From contig OZ020625.1 of the NCBI GenBank assembly GCA_963971575.1, positions 18,072,829-18,136,828 of the forward strand: a stretch of 64,000 nt of DNA, in the 5' to 3' direction. Source of the DNA: Liopterus haemorrhoidalis (lineage: Eukaryota; Arthropoda; Insecta; Coleoptera; Dytiscidae). This document shows positions 1-11,216 of the stretch, in pieces. Position 1 is the stretch's first letter; every line of letters begins with the position of its first letter. The notes under the pieces are model-generated. The model was given only the letters and a program-made list of their open reading frames with translations. It was not told where the DNA came from and searched no databases. The position numbers and the translations under genes were made by a program.

Positions 1-137
1 TCTGAATATGTGTATAATAATAGTAAGTAATACGAAAAAAAGGTCATGGAACCAAATATTACAGACATAATAAAGAATTGTATAAATAGATTCTTTGACC
101 GTGTTAAATGGTTTGGATACGTATTAATTTTTTGGGG

Positions 138-436
138 TATCGGTCTAATAAAACTACGTTTTCTTGTCAAATAGTTAAAACATATTTATTTGCTTACTAG
201 TTTCGATTCTTCTCTGAATCATTTTCAAAGCCTAAAAGAATTGAATTACAAAATTATTACATCGATTTTTTTTAATAATAGACAGAAATAATGTTTAAAA
301 AAATATATACTATATATATAAAATAAACTTGCAAATATAAAAAGTATATAAAAATTGTTAATAAAATGTTAAAAAATAAATAGATAAATAGTTAAAAAAT
401 AAATACATAAATAGTTAAAAAAATTAAATTAATAGT
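138..436 (+). repeat. left inverted arm of Penelope-like remnant
   Basis: About 300 bp of AT-rich sequence, including repeated TAAATAGTTAAAAAATAAA-like runs. It pairs with 1096-1217 and 2786-2962 on the opposite strand, with only scattered mismatches and small indels. Confidence 0.8.
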
Positions 437-597
437 TAAAATACAACATTGAATATGTTTCAAATTAACGGACATTTTTTAATCTTCCTACTTGTTTAGA
501 CCGTTAAGTGTACATGTCGACTAAATGAATATTAATACTTTCAAAAAATATAATGAATTTCCAAATGAAGTCAGTTACAAGATCAATAGATAGCGTT

Positions 598-945
598 ATT
601 AATTGTTTTTTATTAAATTATAATATATTTTACTTAATTGTTCTATGTCAGTTTTCGCATTTATGTTATTTTTATCTGGTTTTATATAAATCATTTCTAG
701 TAGCAGTCGTTTTGTTAAATTTTTTTCGGTGTTGAGAATTTTAGCATTGGGAAAAACAAATTCATGTTTTAAAATATTAGCATGTTCTACTATTGAATTA
801 TTACTTTTATTATGTCTATTTTATTTTTGATAATATTATTTTCGTGTTCTTTTAGTCTGGTTTTTAAATATCTTTTACTCTGACCAACATACCTATTTAG
901 CTTCACAATTTTTACACGGTATACAATATGTATATAATATTAGAT
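598..945 (-). pseudogene. Penelope-like element GIY-YIG endonuclease relic
   Basis: Read on the minus strand, the frame gives a C-x2-C knuckle followed by an internal stop, then YVGQSKRYLKTRLKEH. This matches the GIY-YIG nuclease of Penelope-like retroelements (Y-x-G-Q-T, R-x3-H). After a frame break it continues through a typical tail with LLEMIYIKPDKNNINAKT and a stop near 598. The same ending (EMIYIKSNKNNIN) occurs in the second Penelope relic at 28.3 kb. No reverse transcriptase part remains. At least one stop and one frameshift make it non-functional. Confidence 0.7.
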
Positions 946-1095
946 TTTAATTCTTTTTTATCCCTGTCTTTTAATTGACTATGTAAATTATTTATGGTTT
1001 TTCATTGCTATATTAATATCATTGTTCGTTAATATTTGTTTTAGTTGTTCAGATAGGTTAGGTATATATGGATTTTATTTTTAAGGTATTTATGG

Positions 1096-1217
1096 ACATA
1101 TTAATTTTATTTTTTTAACTATTTATGTATTTATTTTTTAACTATTTATTTTTTTAACATTTTATTAACAATTTTTATATACTTTTTATATTTGCAAGTA
1201 AGTTTATTTTATATATA
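1096..1217 (-). repeat. first half of right inverted arm
   Basis: Reverse complement of about 300-436. It ends in a short AT run where the unit at 1219-2784 has inserted. The arm resumes at 2786 on the other side. Confidence 0.75.
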
Positions 1218-1218
1218 T

Positions 1219-2784
1219 ATTAATAAAAAAGGTATTTTATGAATAATAAGACATGATTTTATTGATCAACTAATACGTCTCACACATCATATGATATATT
1301 TTATACTATTCTATTTACATAAAACAATATGCCTTAGCAACGATATAGCACCCTACGATCGTTAATAAGTGTAAATGTTGCATAATTATATTTTCGCTAA
1401 CACGGCCAGACTGACATGCGGAACGTTCTCGGGACGCAACTGCATTTTTCACACCATTAACAGCATTGTTGTTATCAGCAACAGCAACCTGCATACCACC
1501 AATGGTCTGCTCCATACCAACAACAGCATTCTGCATCTTGCATACCAGTAACAGCATCCTGCATACCAGGAACTCCATTCTTGAGCTGGTCCACCATTCA
1601 TCTTCTACTGCATCTTGAAAGTCTTCACCTAATTCATAATCTGTAAATAGAGCAAAATTGGGCGCAGAATTGATCTTTCACAAAATCAACCATGCACCAA
1701 TATCAATTAGTTAAAATAAATATTTGCTTACAACAAAACCTTCCAATAGCAGAGTATAAATCGTGATCTGAAAGTTTAGAGACTTTTGTTATCATTTCAT
1801 TTCTCTATCACGAACTCAGTGACTAGATCAACAAGCTCAGATACTCAGTAACTATCTATTAGTTTCCTTCATTACAGAGCTATTACCGGACTGATGCCAC
1901 TGGCAGCGGCATGTCTTGCGGTACTCGACAACCTTTTCTCTCAACTCATTAGCAATTACATTTATCAGTTTATTCTGCCAATCCGATCCCAGTGATCTGT
2001 CATTTATCTTTTCCAATAAACGTTCAACTTTAAAACTCAAATCTCGAAACTCAGATCTTAATTATCAAATTTTAAATATCATAACTCAGATATTAAATCA
2101 CAAATATCAAAAACAAAATCTCAAATCTAATTTTTACACATTATGGCTAACACGTGCCATATGATTTAACCAAAACAATAAAATGCCTCTTACCATTTTA
2201 GTCATCATCAATCTAACCTTCGAAAATTGTGTTTGTTAATAACAAAGCAACGCTCGTTCATCCTGACAATTTTTAGGGATCTTTGTTAAGATTCTGCATT
2301 TTTCAAACAAATGTCACATTTCATATTTATTCCAATAAGTGTCATTTCCTTAGAAACCACTTGAAATAATTTTTGACAAAATAAATTGAAATTTGCCAGT
2401 TTATTATCTAGCTCATAATTCATACTACCTTTATATGATTCTCAATCGTCACCTTTAACTGAAAACTTTACATTAGCCTTTGCAATATTATACGACAAAT
2501 TCTTTGCACCAATATAATGGTTGCATTAAAAAAAAATATTTTTAATATAGCACTTATTTTATATTTCTTGTGGGTGAGATAGGCCAATCGCACTTCTGAT
2601 ATTAATAAAAAAGGTATTTTATGAATAATAAGACATGATTTTATTGATCAACTAATACGTCTCACACATCATATGATATATTTTATACTATTCTATTTAC
2701 ATAAAACAATATGCCTTAGCAACGATATAGCACCCTACGATTGTTAATAAGTGTAAATGTTGCATAATTATATTTTCGCTAACA
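1219..2784 (-). mobile_element. insertion with 184-bp direct terminal repeats
   Basis: Bases 1219-1402 and 2601-2784 are near-identical direct repeats, differing at about one position near the end. They frame 1.2 kb of unrelated sequence. The whole 1.57-kb unit sits inside an AT run of the right foldback arm, so it arrived after the foldback formed. The terminal direct repeats resemble a short LTR-type element (TRIM-like), but I see no primer-binding site, polypurine tract or TG..CA ends. It could instead be a segmental duplication. It encodes no reverse transcriptase or integrase. Confidence 0.5.
1315..1662 (-). other. exon-like open frame inside direct-repeat unit
   Basis: On the minus strand a good splice acceptor (CTATTTACAG) ends at 1663 and is followed by an open frame to a stop at 1315, about 115 codons. 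It starts DYELGEDFQDAVEDEWW and continues into a repetitive stretch built on a GGTATGCAGGATGCTGTT-like unit. The frame runs into the terminal repeat. A second minus ORF (2040-1852) contains basic and Cys residues but no known motif. I recognise no family; this could be a captured exon or chance. Confidence 0.2.
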
Positions 2785-2871
2785 TATATATATATATATT
2801 TTTTAACATTATTTGTGAATATTATTAAAAAAAATCGATGTAATAATTTTGTAATTCAATTCTTTTAGGCT

Positions 2872-2906
2872 TTGAAAATGATTCAGAGAAGAATCGAAAC
2901 TAGTAA
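2872..2906 (+). ncRNA. degenerate hammerhead-like motif in Penelope arm
   Basis: A TGAAAA segment is followed by a GATTC/GAATC hairpin and then CGAAACTAG. This is the order seen in hammerhead ribozymes of Penelope-like elements (CUGANGA, stem II, GAAA), but the first core box is damaged. A reverse-complement copy lies in the left arm near 200-236. It is probably inactive. Confidence 0.25.
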
Positions 2907-3139
2907 GCAAATAAATATGTTTTAACTATTTGACAAGAAAACGTAGTTTTATTAGACCGATACCAAAGAATGTTTAATATTAAAATGAGTTTTATTTATT
3001 TTATGAAGTGTACTCCTATATTTAGGAACAGCGAAAAAACGAGCATATTTTTACAAATACTATATATATATTTTTAATGAATCGACAAAAATACTTTCAT
3101 TTTATCAAAATCATAAAGTTGTTTTTAAAATATAATATA

Positions 3140-4473
3140 CAGAGTGTTTACCGGGAACCGCATGTTTTTGTATTGGGTAGTACACGGCATGTAGTGGGGG
3201 GATAACGGTTGGGTAGGTCCTATTGTGTAGAGGGGAGTTGGAAGTTTCAGTTACACTCAAGATGTGGGACCTTGAGCACCGCGCTTTTGTTATGAGACGG
3301 TTTTACGCTAACGGTGAGCCCGTGACCGAAACCCAACGAGACTTTCGCCGGCACTTCAATGTTCCGCCGCGTTGCCCGATTCCGGATCGTAACACAATTT
3401 TGAGGTGGATGCATAATGTGAACACAACGGGATCATTGATGAAAAAAAAAAAAAAACTCCAGGACCAGCAAAAACCGTTCGTACGCCTGAGAATGTTGAG
3501 CGTGTGCGCGTCGCTACGTTGGAGAGCCCCAACCGTTCGCTAAGGAAGCGAGCCTCAAACCTCGGAATTTCTGCCTTTACGGTAAGAAACATTTTGATTA
3601 AAAACCTCAAGTTCCATCCGTATAAGCTTGTGGTATGTCAACAACTGAACCCTGGTGATTACAGACAGCGTTTATAATTTTGTCAGCGAACGATGGTAAT
3701 CTTGAATGAAAACGAAAATGCAGTTCAACTCATGAGCGACGAGACTCATTTTCATTTGGATGGTTTTGTAAACAAGTAGAACTTTTTTTTGGTGTTCAGA
3801 AAATCAACAAATATTACAAGAGATGCCTTTACACAGTGCTCGAGTGACGGTGTGGTGTGCGGTAGGTGAAGTGGGGGTCATCGGGCCGTATTTTTTTGAG
3901 AACGGTAACGGTCAGGCAGTTACTGTTACCGCAGACCGCTACTTGGAAATGTTGAATATTTTTTTCTTGCCTGCACTTCGCCGTTGTCACATAGCAATGC
4001 GAAACATATGGTTCCAGCAAGATGGGGCTACGTTCCACACTGCTCGAATTTCGATGGAACGTGTCCGACAAGCTTTCCATGGAAAAGTAATCTCTCGTTT
4101 TGGAGAGGTTCCTTGTCCCCCCCCCCGCGCAGTCCTCCGATCTGACGATCCCGGACTTCTTTCTTTGGAATTTATTGAAATCACGTGTTTACGTTAAACC
4201 ACGCACATTACCAGAGTTGAAGGAAGCCAGCCGAAGAGAAATCCAAGCCATTCCACGAGCAATGTTACAAGATTCAATGCGTAACTTCAGGGAACGTCTG
4301 GAAATATGTGTTCAATCGAAAGGGCGCCATCTACGCGATGTTATTTTTGCTACTTAATTTTTTGTAAGATTTTCTTAAAATTCCGAGTAAGTAGAACACA
4401 TTGTTTAAAAAAAATAAATTTTTGGTTCAAAATTTAAAAAGTTAAAGTTAAGCGATTCCCGGTAAACACCCTG
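3140..4473 (+). mobile_element. Tc1/mariner-superfamily element with intact TIRs
   Basis: The ends are CAGAGTGTTTACCGGGAACC at 3140 and the reverse complement of CAGGGTGTTTACCGGGAATC at 4473, each flanked by TA, the expected target duplication. Length 1334 bp is normal for the superfamily. The transposase inside is broken. Bases 2963-3139 hold nothing recognisable. Confidence 0.85.
3262..4357 (+). pseudogene. Tc1/mariner-superfamily transposase, frameshifted
   Basis: The N-terminal part (3262-3440) reads as a helix-turn-helix with TETQRDFRRHF and PDRNTILRW. After an A-rich run near 3443 the frame shifts. A middle piece carries the first catalytic Asp in DETHFHLDG (about 3738). The frame at 3823-4120 holds the second in WFQQDGATFHTAR, and after a C-run near 4120 the last piece (4100-4357) holds SSDLTIPDFFLWNLLKSRVY. 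The order matches the DDE core of an insect element family with an aspartate as third catalytic residue. At least three frame breaks mean it is dead. Confidence 0.8.
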
Positions 4474-4529
4474 TATCAGTAAAATTTTGGCTTTGCTATT
4501 ATTTAAACAAACTATTTTTCGTATTTATT

Positions 4530-4660
4530 CTAACATTTTTCTAATACTGCTATTTTTACGCACATGACTATGTCTATCCTTAGCTTCTCTTTTAATTTGT
4601 TCCCAGGTCATTCCAATTTCGGCATTTTCCCGTTTAACGCTTCTTTTTCATGAGTCTGTC
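4530..4660 (-). pseudogene. short retroelement-like C-terminal relic
   Basis: A minus-strand frame ends with GMTWEQIKREAKDR and a stop near 4530. The W-x3-K/R-x-A-x-DR pattern recalls C-terminal ends of some LINE polyproteins. It is too short to assign. Confidence 0.2.
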
Positions 4661-4703
4661 TGTCTTACAATTTTCTGTTTCCCCTTTGGGTTATATTCTA
4701 TAG

Positions 4704-4976
4704 CAGGGGTGGGCATTAAGTCGATCGCGATCCACCTTTGGACCGACAAGACATTTTGGGGTGATCGCTTTACTAAGAAGTAAATCAGACCTACTACAAG
4801 AGGTAAAAGATTTTTTTAAATCAAATGATGAAGTGTATATTGAACTTAAGGATGACGTTTGCTTGATGGATTTAGCTTTTGTTGTGGGCATAACTAACCA
4901 TCCTAACGAATTGAACGGCCAAAAACATGCTATGGGCACTTACATAATTGTAGTAGGAGGTATTTTTAGAGTTTAG
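4704..4976 (+). pseudogene. hAT transposon end with transposase fragment
   Basis: CAGGGGTGGGCA at 4704 followed by a CGATCGCGATC-rich subterminal stretch is the classic hAT end. A frame at 4761-4976 gives DDVCLMDLAFVVGITNHPNELN, matching the DLAFLxDIxxHLNELN segment of hAT transposases of the GTF2IRD2/ZBED5 type. The coding piece lies right beside the terminus, so the element is internally deleted. No matching right end was found. Confidence 0.6.
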
Positions 4977-5077
4977 TTGAAATACATACGCGCTGCAGTC
5001 AATATGTCACAAGTGCGCAGGCGCAAAAGATGGCATTTCATTGGCTGAATGAAAACCTGTAGTTGTGATACAGTTTA

Positions 5078-5950
5078 AGGATTCCACACACCAAAGCGGC
5101 CACGGTGGCGGCCGCGATGGCGGCCACGGTAGCGATACGACTAGCGATCAGGTCTCCTCACACTAACGCGGTGGGAGTGACGGTAGCGGTAGCGATCAGT
5201 TAGTGAATCACGGTATATAGTTGTATGATAATATTGATTGCGAGAATACAATAGAATAATTAATTGTATGTAGAGGAAAAATAATAATCTACTTACAGTC
5301 TGTTTCAAACGGTTAGGCGGAACTAAATGGGAATTTCGTTCTTTTAGGTTGGAAATGGGACCTTACTTGGGATATTTGTATTAAGAATGACACAAAAAAT
5401 CAAAATATAAAGAAATAGACATTTTAAAATGATATTAACCTTAACCAAAAAATGTTTGTTGCAAGTATGATTTACAAAGCTTAAACAAAACGGCTGAAAA
5501 GCATGATTTAAACGATGAAAGTAACTAGATTGCAAAATCTAGTTCCGCTTAACCGTTTGGAACAGACTTTACTATCAATTTCCAAAACTTTTCCTATTTC
5601 GTTCCACACTTTATTTGTTTTCCTAATATTCTTGTAATCAGGATGTGCTAAGTCATACAAAATTAAATGATCCTTTAATGATCTATGATTTTTTCTGTTA
5701 AATTATCTATTTTCGACATTATTTTCTTAAATATATTCACTCTGTGGTATATAAACAAAGAATATCGCGCGGCCTAACGCAACTTGTCGAGTTCGGCCGC
5801 CAGTGTTTGGTGATCGCTAGACTGAACGCTGCATTCGGTGGCGTTCTCAGATAGCGGAACGCTTGTATGTGCGTGGTCTCATTGTATTGTATAGTTTGCG
5901 TTAGGCCGCTGCATTAACGCCACCGCGGCCGCTTTGGTGTGTGGAATCCT
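5078..5950. mobile_element. PIF/Harbinger-like non-autonomous element
   Basis: Terminal inverted repeats of about 30 bp start AGGATTCCACACACCAAAGC and are flanked on both sides by TTA, a 3-bp duplication typical of PIF/Harbinger. The outer 150 bp on each side are GC-rich, with repeated GCGGCC and GCGATCG words, in sharp contrast to the AT-rich surroundings. No transposase is present. It has been interrupted by the MITE at 5296-5568. Confidence 0.7.
5296..5568. mobile_element. TA-flanked MITE, copy A
   Basis: Inverted ends CAGTCTGTTTCAAACGGTTA / AGCGGAACTA-type, about 30 bp, next to TA on the left. Same family as 15095-15502, from which it differs by an internal deletion of about 135 bp. TIR length and TA flank suggest a mariner-type MITE. 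Confidence 0.8.
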
Positions 5951-6850
5951 TTACAGTTTAAACTTTGAAACAAACGACATTATCCATTATAAGAAATTTG
6001 TGAAACAAATTTGTTTACCTTGTATTGTATATTTCTATAATTTATTCATTTTGCTTTTACTTGTGTGTCAAACTAATTCATTGTTTGTTGCGATTTCCAA
6101 GGTAAGTTCATTATTATTTTATTAAAATTCCGTACACGAAGCTTTTAGGTTAACTGTAGTACTTATGTATATCACAGAAAATAATATTGATAAATTAAAT
6201 GATTGTTAACAAAACTAATGCTAAAGGTTATATTGTCCTGAGGGTTATATGACCTTTGTCTTCTTCAATATTATCAGAAGTGATCATAGAAATAATCAAA
6301 CTATTAAATTATTTTATATCTTATAACCTTTATAGGGGAAGTATTTTAAGATCGCAGCGCTATTTCGGCAAACTTGGAACCTTCAAAATAGACATTCGTT
6401 ACATATAAACAACGTGAATTTTACTTATGGAAAATGTTTACTGGTGGTTTTTGTAATTTTGCTACAATATTAATACTTGTTTTTATGCAATTATATTTTT
6501 ATGCAAACATTTTTTATAAAAAAAAGCGCGACACAATGTCTATTTCTGTAGTTCCTAAAATCCCACCAGATGTCATATCGCTTAGCAATTTTTCCCTATA
6601 TTTAAATGAAGTTTGTATTTGATATTATAGCAGGCGACCTACTCATGTGGGCATTGATTAAATTTTCCAAAAGGTTTTGGGAAATATATTTTGTCAAATA
6701 TTTACAAGAAATGCTTCTGTTCACTTCAGAAGATTTCATCTGCAGTGCAGACCTTAACTATTAGTTTCGACATAGTTATAATAAAATCATTCTATGGTAA
6801 CAGCTTCTTATTGAATAGTAAAATATGATATAAAGAGATAATACGCATAT
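5951..6850. other. no gene recognised
   Basis: AT-rich sequence with only short chance ORFs. The last part may be the degraded 5' region of the LINE that follows. Confidence 0.6.
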
Positions 6851-6859
6851 TAATTTATT

Positions 6860-7440
6860 AAGTTTAAGTGAGCACTGGCTATATAAAGAGGAGATTTGCT
6901 ACTACAGCAAGATAAAAAACTACATTTTATGTGATGCTTATTGTAGAAAATATTATGAACATGGCGGTGTCGCCATTTATGCAAAAAACAATGTACAATT
7001 TAAAAATATTAAGTTTGTAAAAAATTTAGTTGTAGACGTGCACTGTGAAATAATCGCTGTAGAATTTATTGATTTAAAAATAATTGTAATTTCATTATAC
7101 AGGTCACCCATAGGTAATTTAAATATTTTTTAGAAAAATTTAACGATGTTGTAAAAAACATATGCGACAAATTCAAGAAACATAAATTAATAGTATGTGG
7201 CGACTTTAATATCGATCTCTTTGACAAGAACCAAAATTATTATGATCTAACCGATGTTATATTTAGCTTAGGTCTTAAAATTACAAATTATAATATAACA
7301 AGATATTCATACTTAGGAAGGGGCACATGTATAGATAACATACTGACAAATATGTCTGAAGAAGAAACAGATACAACTGTTGTTAATCCTCACATGTCTG
7401 ATCACTTAGGTCTGATGTTTACTTTCAAATCAGATCAGAA
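6860..7440 (+). pseudogene. LINE endonuclease domain relic
   Basis: Translation gives SEHWLYKEEI, GGVAIYAKNNV, SLYRSP, then LIVCGDFNIDLFD and, near the end, HMSDHLGLMF. These are the E, GDFN and SDH motifs of the APE-type endonuclease that nicks target DNA for LINE insertion. One frame break occurs near 7130, and the N-terminal N-x-R/N segment is missing. Confidence 0.75.
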
Positions 7441-8039
7441 GGGTCTGAAAGTACTTACTATTTTGTACGAGATATGAACGTACTAAATGTAGAAATTTTT
7501 CAAAATTATTTATTGAATTGTGATTGGGAATCAGTTTTAGAATTAGATATTAATAATATTAATGGACAATTTTCAAAATTTTTGGAGCATTTTTTAGTAC
7601 AAGTAAACTATTATTTTCCGTTTAAAAAGGTAAAAAGAAAAATTTCAGAAAAAAATCAGTAGTATACTAAAGAATTAAAAGAAATGAAAAATATGTTAAT
7701 ACTTCTTGCTGATATAGCTAAAGTAGATGAGAAATATGAAAATAGGTACAAGGCTTTTCGACTCAAATATAAAAAGAAAATTAAAGAAACAAAATTAAGA
7801 TTCAATAGCGACTATATATTAAATGCTAAAAACTACTCTAAAGCCACTTGGGCTATAATACGGAAAGAAACCAATCAACAGGTTAAATAAAAAATAAAAA
7901 ACAATATTAACATTTCTCCCGACGAATTTAATAAGTATTTTGCAAACGTAGCCAAAGATATTAAGGCAGAAATATCTAATTCGGGTAATAATAATAATAA
8001 TAATAATAATAATTTAATAAGAAATTTAGAAAATTTTAA

Positions 8040-9494
8040 TAAAAGTCTATATTTATATCCGACAACAGAAACTGAGATTTATGAAATTATTAGTAGCCTT
8101 AATAATACAAATTCAATAGACATGTATAAACTAAATTCAAAAATAATAAAAAAGGCGGCTATTGGAATAGCATATCCTCTAAAATTATTAATTAATAAAT
8201 GTTTTATGTATGGTAACTTTCCAGAATGCCTAAAAATCTCGGTAATAACACCGATATTTAAAAAAGGTTCTATACAAGATGTAGCAAATTATAGGCCAAT
8301 CGCTATTGCACCCATATTTTCAAAAATTATTGAAAAATTACTAAAAAATAGAATAATGTCATTTTTGGAAAATAATAGTTTATTTGTAGACAACCAGTAT
8401 GGGTTTTGAAAAAATAAATCCACTACACAGGCTACAATCAAGCTTATAGACAGTATAGCTGTAAGTATCGATCAAGGTTTTCATGTCACTGCTACTTGCT
8501 GTGATCGGTCTAAGGCATTTGATTGCATCTCACATCATATACTACTAGAAAAATGCAACAAATATGGTCTGAGAGGTAATGTGTCTTGTCTTTTAGGAAG
8601 TTTCCTAAAAGATGACAAGTGGTAGCACATGATGGGCAAGTGTCAGACAGCGAAGTTATTAATACAGGTATCCCACAAGGCTCTGTGATAGGAAGCTTAC
8701 TATTTATATTATACATAAACGACCTGCCAAATAATATAAATGCCCAAACTTCGATGTATGCTGATGACACGACATTTATACATACCAGTAAAACTAGATA
8801 CGAATTAAAAGACAAAATCAGTTATACTAATCAAGAAGCTGTTGTATGGTTCTCAGCAAATAATTTAAAATTAAACGAAAATAAAACGCAAAATATTATA
8901 TTTAGTAGAAATCAAATTCTCAGTGACACTGTTTTAAATTGCACGGACAATATACATTTTTTAGGTTTTAACATAGATAATCAGATAAAATGGACATCCC
9001 AAATAGATAAAGTAGCTAACAAACTTAGGACCTGCAATTATATGTTAAGGAAAGTTACAAAAACAGTGTCGCTAGAAACATTAAAGGTTTTATATTTTGC
9101 GTACTTTCAGTCAGCTCTATCATACGGATTGGAACTGTGGGGAAACTCACAAAATGTTGATAGGATTTTTAAATTGCAAAAAATTGCTGTTAGAATAATT
9201 GCAAAAGTACCAGCGAGAACATCATGTAGAGACCTATTTGTTAAATATAATATCCCGACTGTACACAGCCTTTATATTTTTAAATGTCTACTTTATGTCA
9301 AGCAGAATATAAATAATTTTGCAACTAATAGCTTCTACCATCGGTATGAAACAAGACGAGGTAACGACATAAGAGTAATGACACGCAAGTATAGCTACTT
9401 AAACAAAGGGATCGACATTATGGGCCCAACACTATATAATAAATTGCCATTAGAAATAAAAATCTTACTTTTAAACAATTTAAAATTGCTGTAA
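8040..9494 (+). pseudogene. LINE reverse transcriptase relic
   Basis: The fingers region shows ISVITPIFKKGS and NYRPIAIAPIFSKIIEK (8122-8409), then a TGA in QYGF-stop. The palm begins DRSKAFDCISHHILL (motif A, normally D-x-SKAFD). After a frame change, 8619-9494 carries GIPQGSVIGSLLFILYINDL and the catalytic YADD in MYADDTTFI. The thumb and C-terminal tail (WGNSQNVDRIFKLQK) follow to a stop at 9494. Catalytic residues are present but the frame is broken twice. Confidence 0.85.
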
Positions 9495-9641
9495 AAAATA
9501 CTGTTTGGTGCTGCACTATATTCGATTGAGGAGTATATGGCAATGAATACGAATTTATAAATATGTTTTGACAAATAGATTTAAGAAATGATAAAGTTTG
9601 TTAAATATTGATTAGTTGTAAGTTGTAAATGTTATATTAAT

Positions 9642-11003
9642 ACTAGCAGTATACCCGCTGCTTCGCTACCGCAAAAGTAGTCGTAGCCGGCTTAGGCTGG
9701 ACCCATGGCAGAATCGGTTTAAGACTGGCTTGGTGCGAAGGTTTTGGAGGGTTCAATATATTTGTTTTAATCTACTATTGTATTGATATGTGCTTCTTAC
9801 ACAAATAATGTAAGTAAGGGCTTCTTTATAATATTGATAGTACAGTCATTTGGTAACAACACGTATAAGTGTCCCGTTGTGCTAACCTAGAAAAATGCCA
9901 CAAGAAGTAGCCCATGTGAGAATCACTCATCGCCCAAGGCGGTTCTGGTCACGTGAAGCATTTTATCTTGTACCTTATGAAGTTATTTGTTATGATATTT
10001 ATTATAATTATTCCGTGATTACTCCTGATCTATAAATCGTACCAATATAGGTCAGAGCACATTTTTACCGTTAATAAATTTAATGTTATAATTGTCGTCG
10101 AAAAGTGAAAATAAAAATCTGGGACATATATCCTCGGGAACATTTTTGTAGCAATATTAAACCATAAAAGTACTTCATATATATATATTGAATATGTAAT
10201 CTTTTATAGTTTCACCGCCAGAGCCGTAGCAATGTTTTCGGCAAATACACCTTCACCTCTCAAATTTAAGGGAAGAGTAAAAAAAGGTCCTCACCATCCA
10301 AATTCAAGTGAAGGAAGAGCAAAACAAAAAGGTGTTCACCCGCAATGGCGCCCCTCATGAGACCCCCGCGCCCTTATCAAACCTCGCGCTCCTGGCAAAT
10401 GCCCCGACGCCACCCCGTGGCTACGGTGCTGTTCACCGCCATAGTATTTTAATGTGATTAATGTAAAATTCTAAATTACATTGTTGTACATGTGTATGGG
10501 TAACCTTTATCAGCAAAAAGTAAGTCTATATCTCTCATTGGGCCTAAGAGATATTGTCAAAAACAAAAATAAATAAACCATTATAATAAAGTTCATAAAT
10601 ATCGGCAAAAATAAACAAATATAATATAGATGGTGTCTCGTTCTACATAGACTAATCATAGTTTTGCTAAATAACTGAAGATCAGTGCTGTTCACCGACA
10701 ATATTTGAGCCGAACATTTCCGATGCCGCCCGAAGAGCCACTATCTCAATATAGTCATCCAATCAACTATTGAACGAAAATTGCTTTTCCCTCCCTGCAT
10801 ATTTAATAGATATTCCAATGGTCCAATATAATTAAAAACAAACTTATTAATTTCTCGTTTCTGGTGGGACTTTTTTGAGATTTTCGATTTTTCTAGTTAT
10901 GGTGAAGGCATTTCCGACCTATATGCAAAATTTCAACTCGGTAGCGTATCTGGAAGTGGGTTAGAATTTCCGGACATAGCCACAAATATTCATTTTTATA
11001 TAT
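9642..11003 (+). mobile_element. ACTAGC-headed element, single-unit copy
   Basis: It begins ACTAGCAGTATACCCGCTGC and ends at a TTTTATATATAAAGAT tail. Between about 10490 and 10560 it contains one copy of the GTGTATGGGTAACC...CCTAAGAGATATTG segment that is tandemly repeated in the elements at 21.6 and 48.3 kb. So this copy shows the unexpanded state. A hAT MITE is nested at 10219. No coding region. The superfamily is unassigned. Confidence 0.55.
10219..10431. mobile_element. hAT MITE with 8-bp duplication TTCACCGC
   Basis: Ends CAGAGCCGTAGC and GGCTACGGTGCTG form an imperfect inverted repeat. The 8-bp TTCACCGC at 10211-10218 is repeated exactly at 10432-10439. Inside is the AAGGTCCTCACC...AAGTGA motif also found in three other hAT MITEs of this window. 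The right part is GC-rich. Confidence 0.85.
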
Positions 11004-11111
11004 AAAGATAAATAATTGTACTTGGACATAAGATATGTGCATTTATTCTGTACTCTGTCTTAAATAAAATAAATACTAAATACTATGTTTAAATTTACAG
11101 ATTCGTCTAAT

Positions 11112-11216
11112 ATGGGAGTAATTACATGTTGTGTTCCAAATTGTGCTAATAACACAAAGAATGCTTCTTTGCACTCATTCCCCAAGGAACCCGAATTATT
11201 TGAAATATGGGCTCAG
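11112..11216 (+). CDS. THAP-type zinc finger, first exon
   Basis: A splice acceptor-like TTTACAG ends at 11100. The ATG at 11112 opens MGVITCCVPNCANNTK followed by LHSFPKEPELFEIWAQ, then a donor-like CAG|GTAATA at 11216/11217. The C-x4-C and FPKEPEL..W residues match the start of the THAP domain, a C2CH DNA-binding zinc finger found in host genes and P-type transposases. The rest of the domain (later Cys and His, AVPTIF box) is not seen nearby; the open frame to 11519 after the donor is low-complexity Asn/Lys and probably intronic. It could be a host gene exon or a stranded fragment. Confidence 0.5.

Larger units (their letters stand above)
138..2962. mobile_element. Penelope-like foldback remnant, interrupted
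   Basis: Bases 138-436 are the reverse complement of 1096-1217 plus 2786-2962, so the right arm is split by the unit at 1219-2784. The loop (437-1095) holds a minus-strand GIY-YIG relic typical of Penelope-like retroelements. Inverted terminal copies are known for that class. The flanks show no clear target duplication. Bases 1-137 hold nothing I recognise. Confidence 0.7.
6851..9640 (+). mobile_element. non-LTR retrotransposon (Jockey/CR1-like), degenerate
   Basis: An apurinic-type endonuclease relic (6851-7440) is followed by a lysine-rich linker and a reverse transcriptase (about 8040-9494), the layout of Jockey/CR1-type LINEs. The 3' part runs to the ACTAGC element at 9642. No poly(A) tail or target duplication is evident. 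Several stops and frame changes break the reading frame. The family placement is from domain order and general resemblance only. Confidence 0.8.

Noticed and set aside
1219..2784. Classical LTR retrotransposon
   Set aside because: No gag, protease, RT or integrase, no tRNA primer site and no TG..CA ends. Kept only as a unit with terminal direct repeats.
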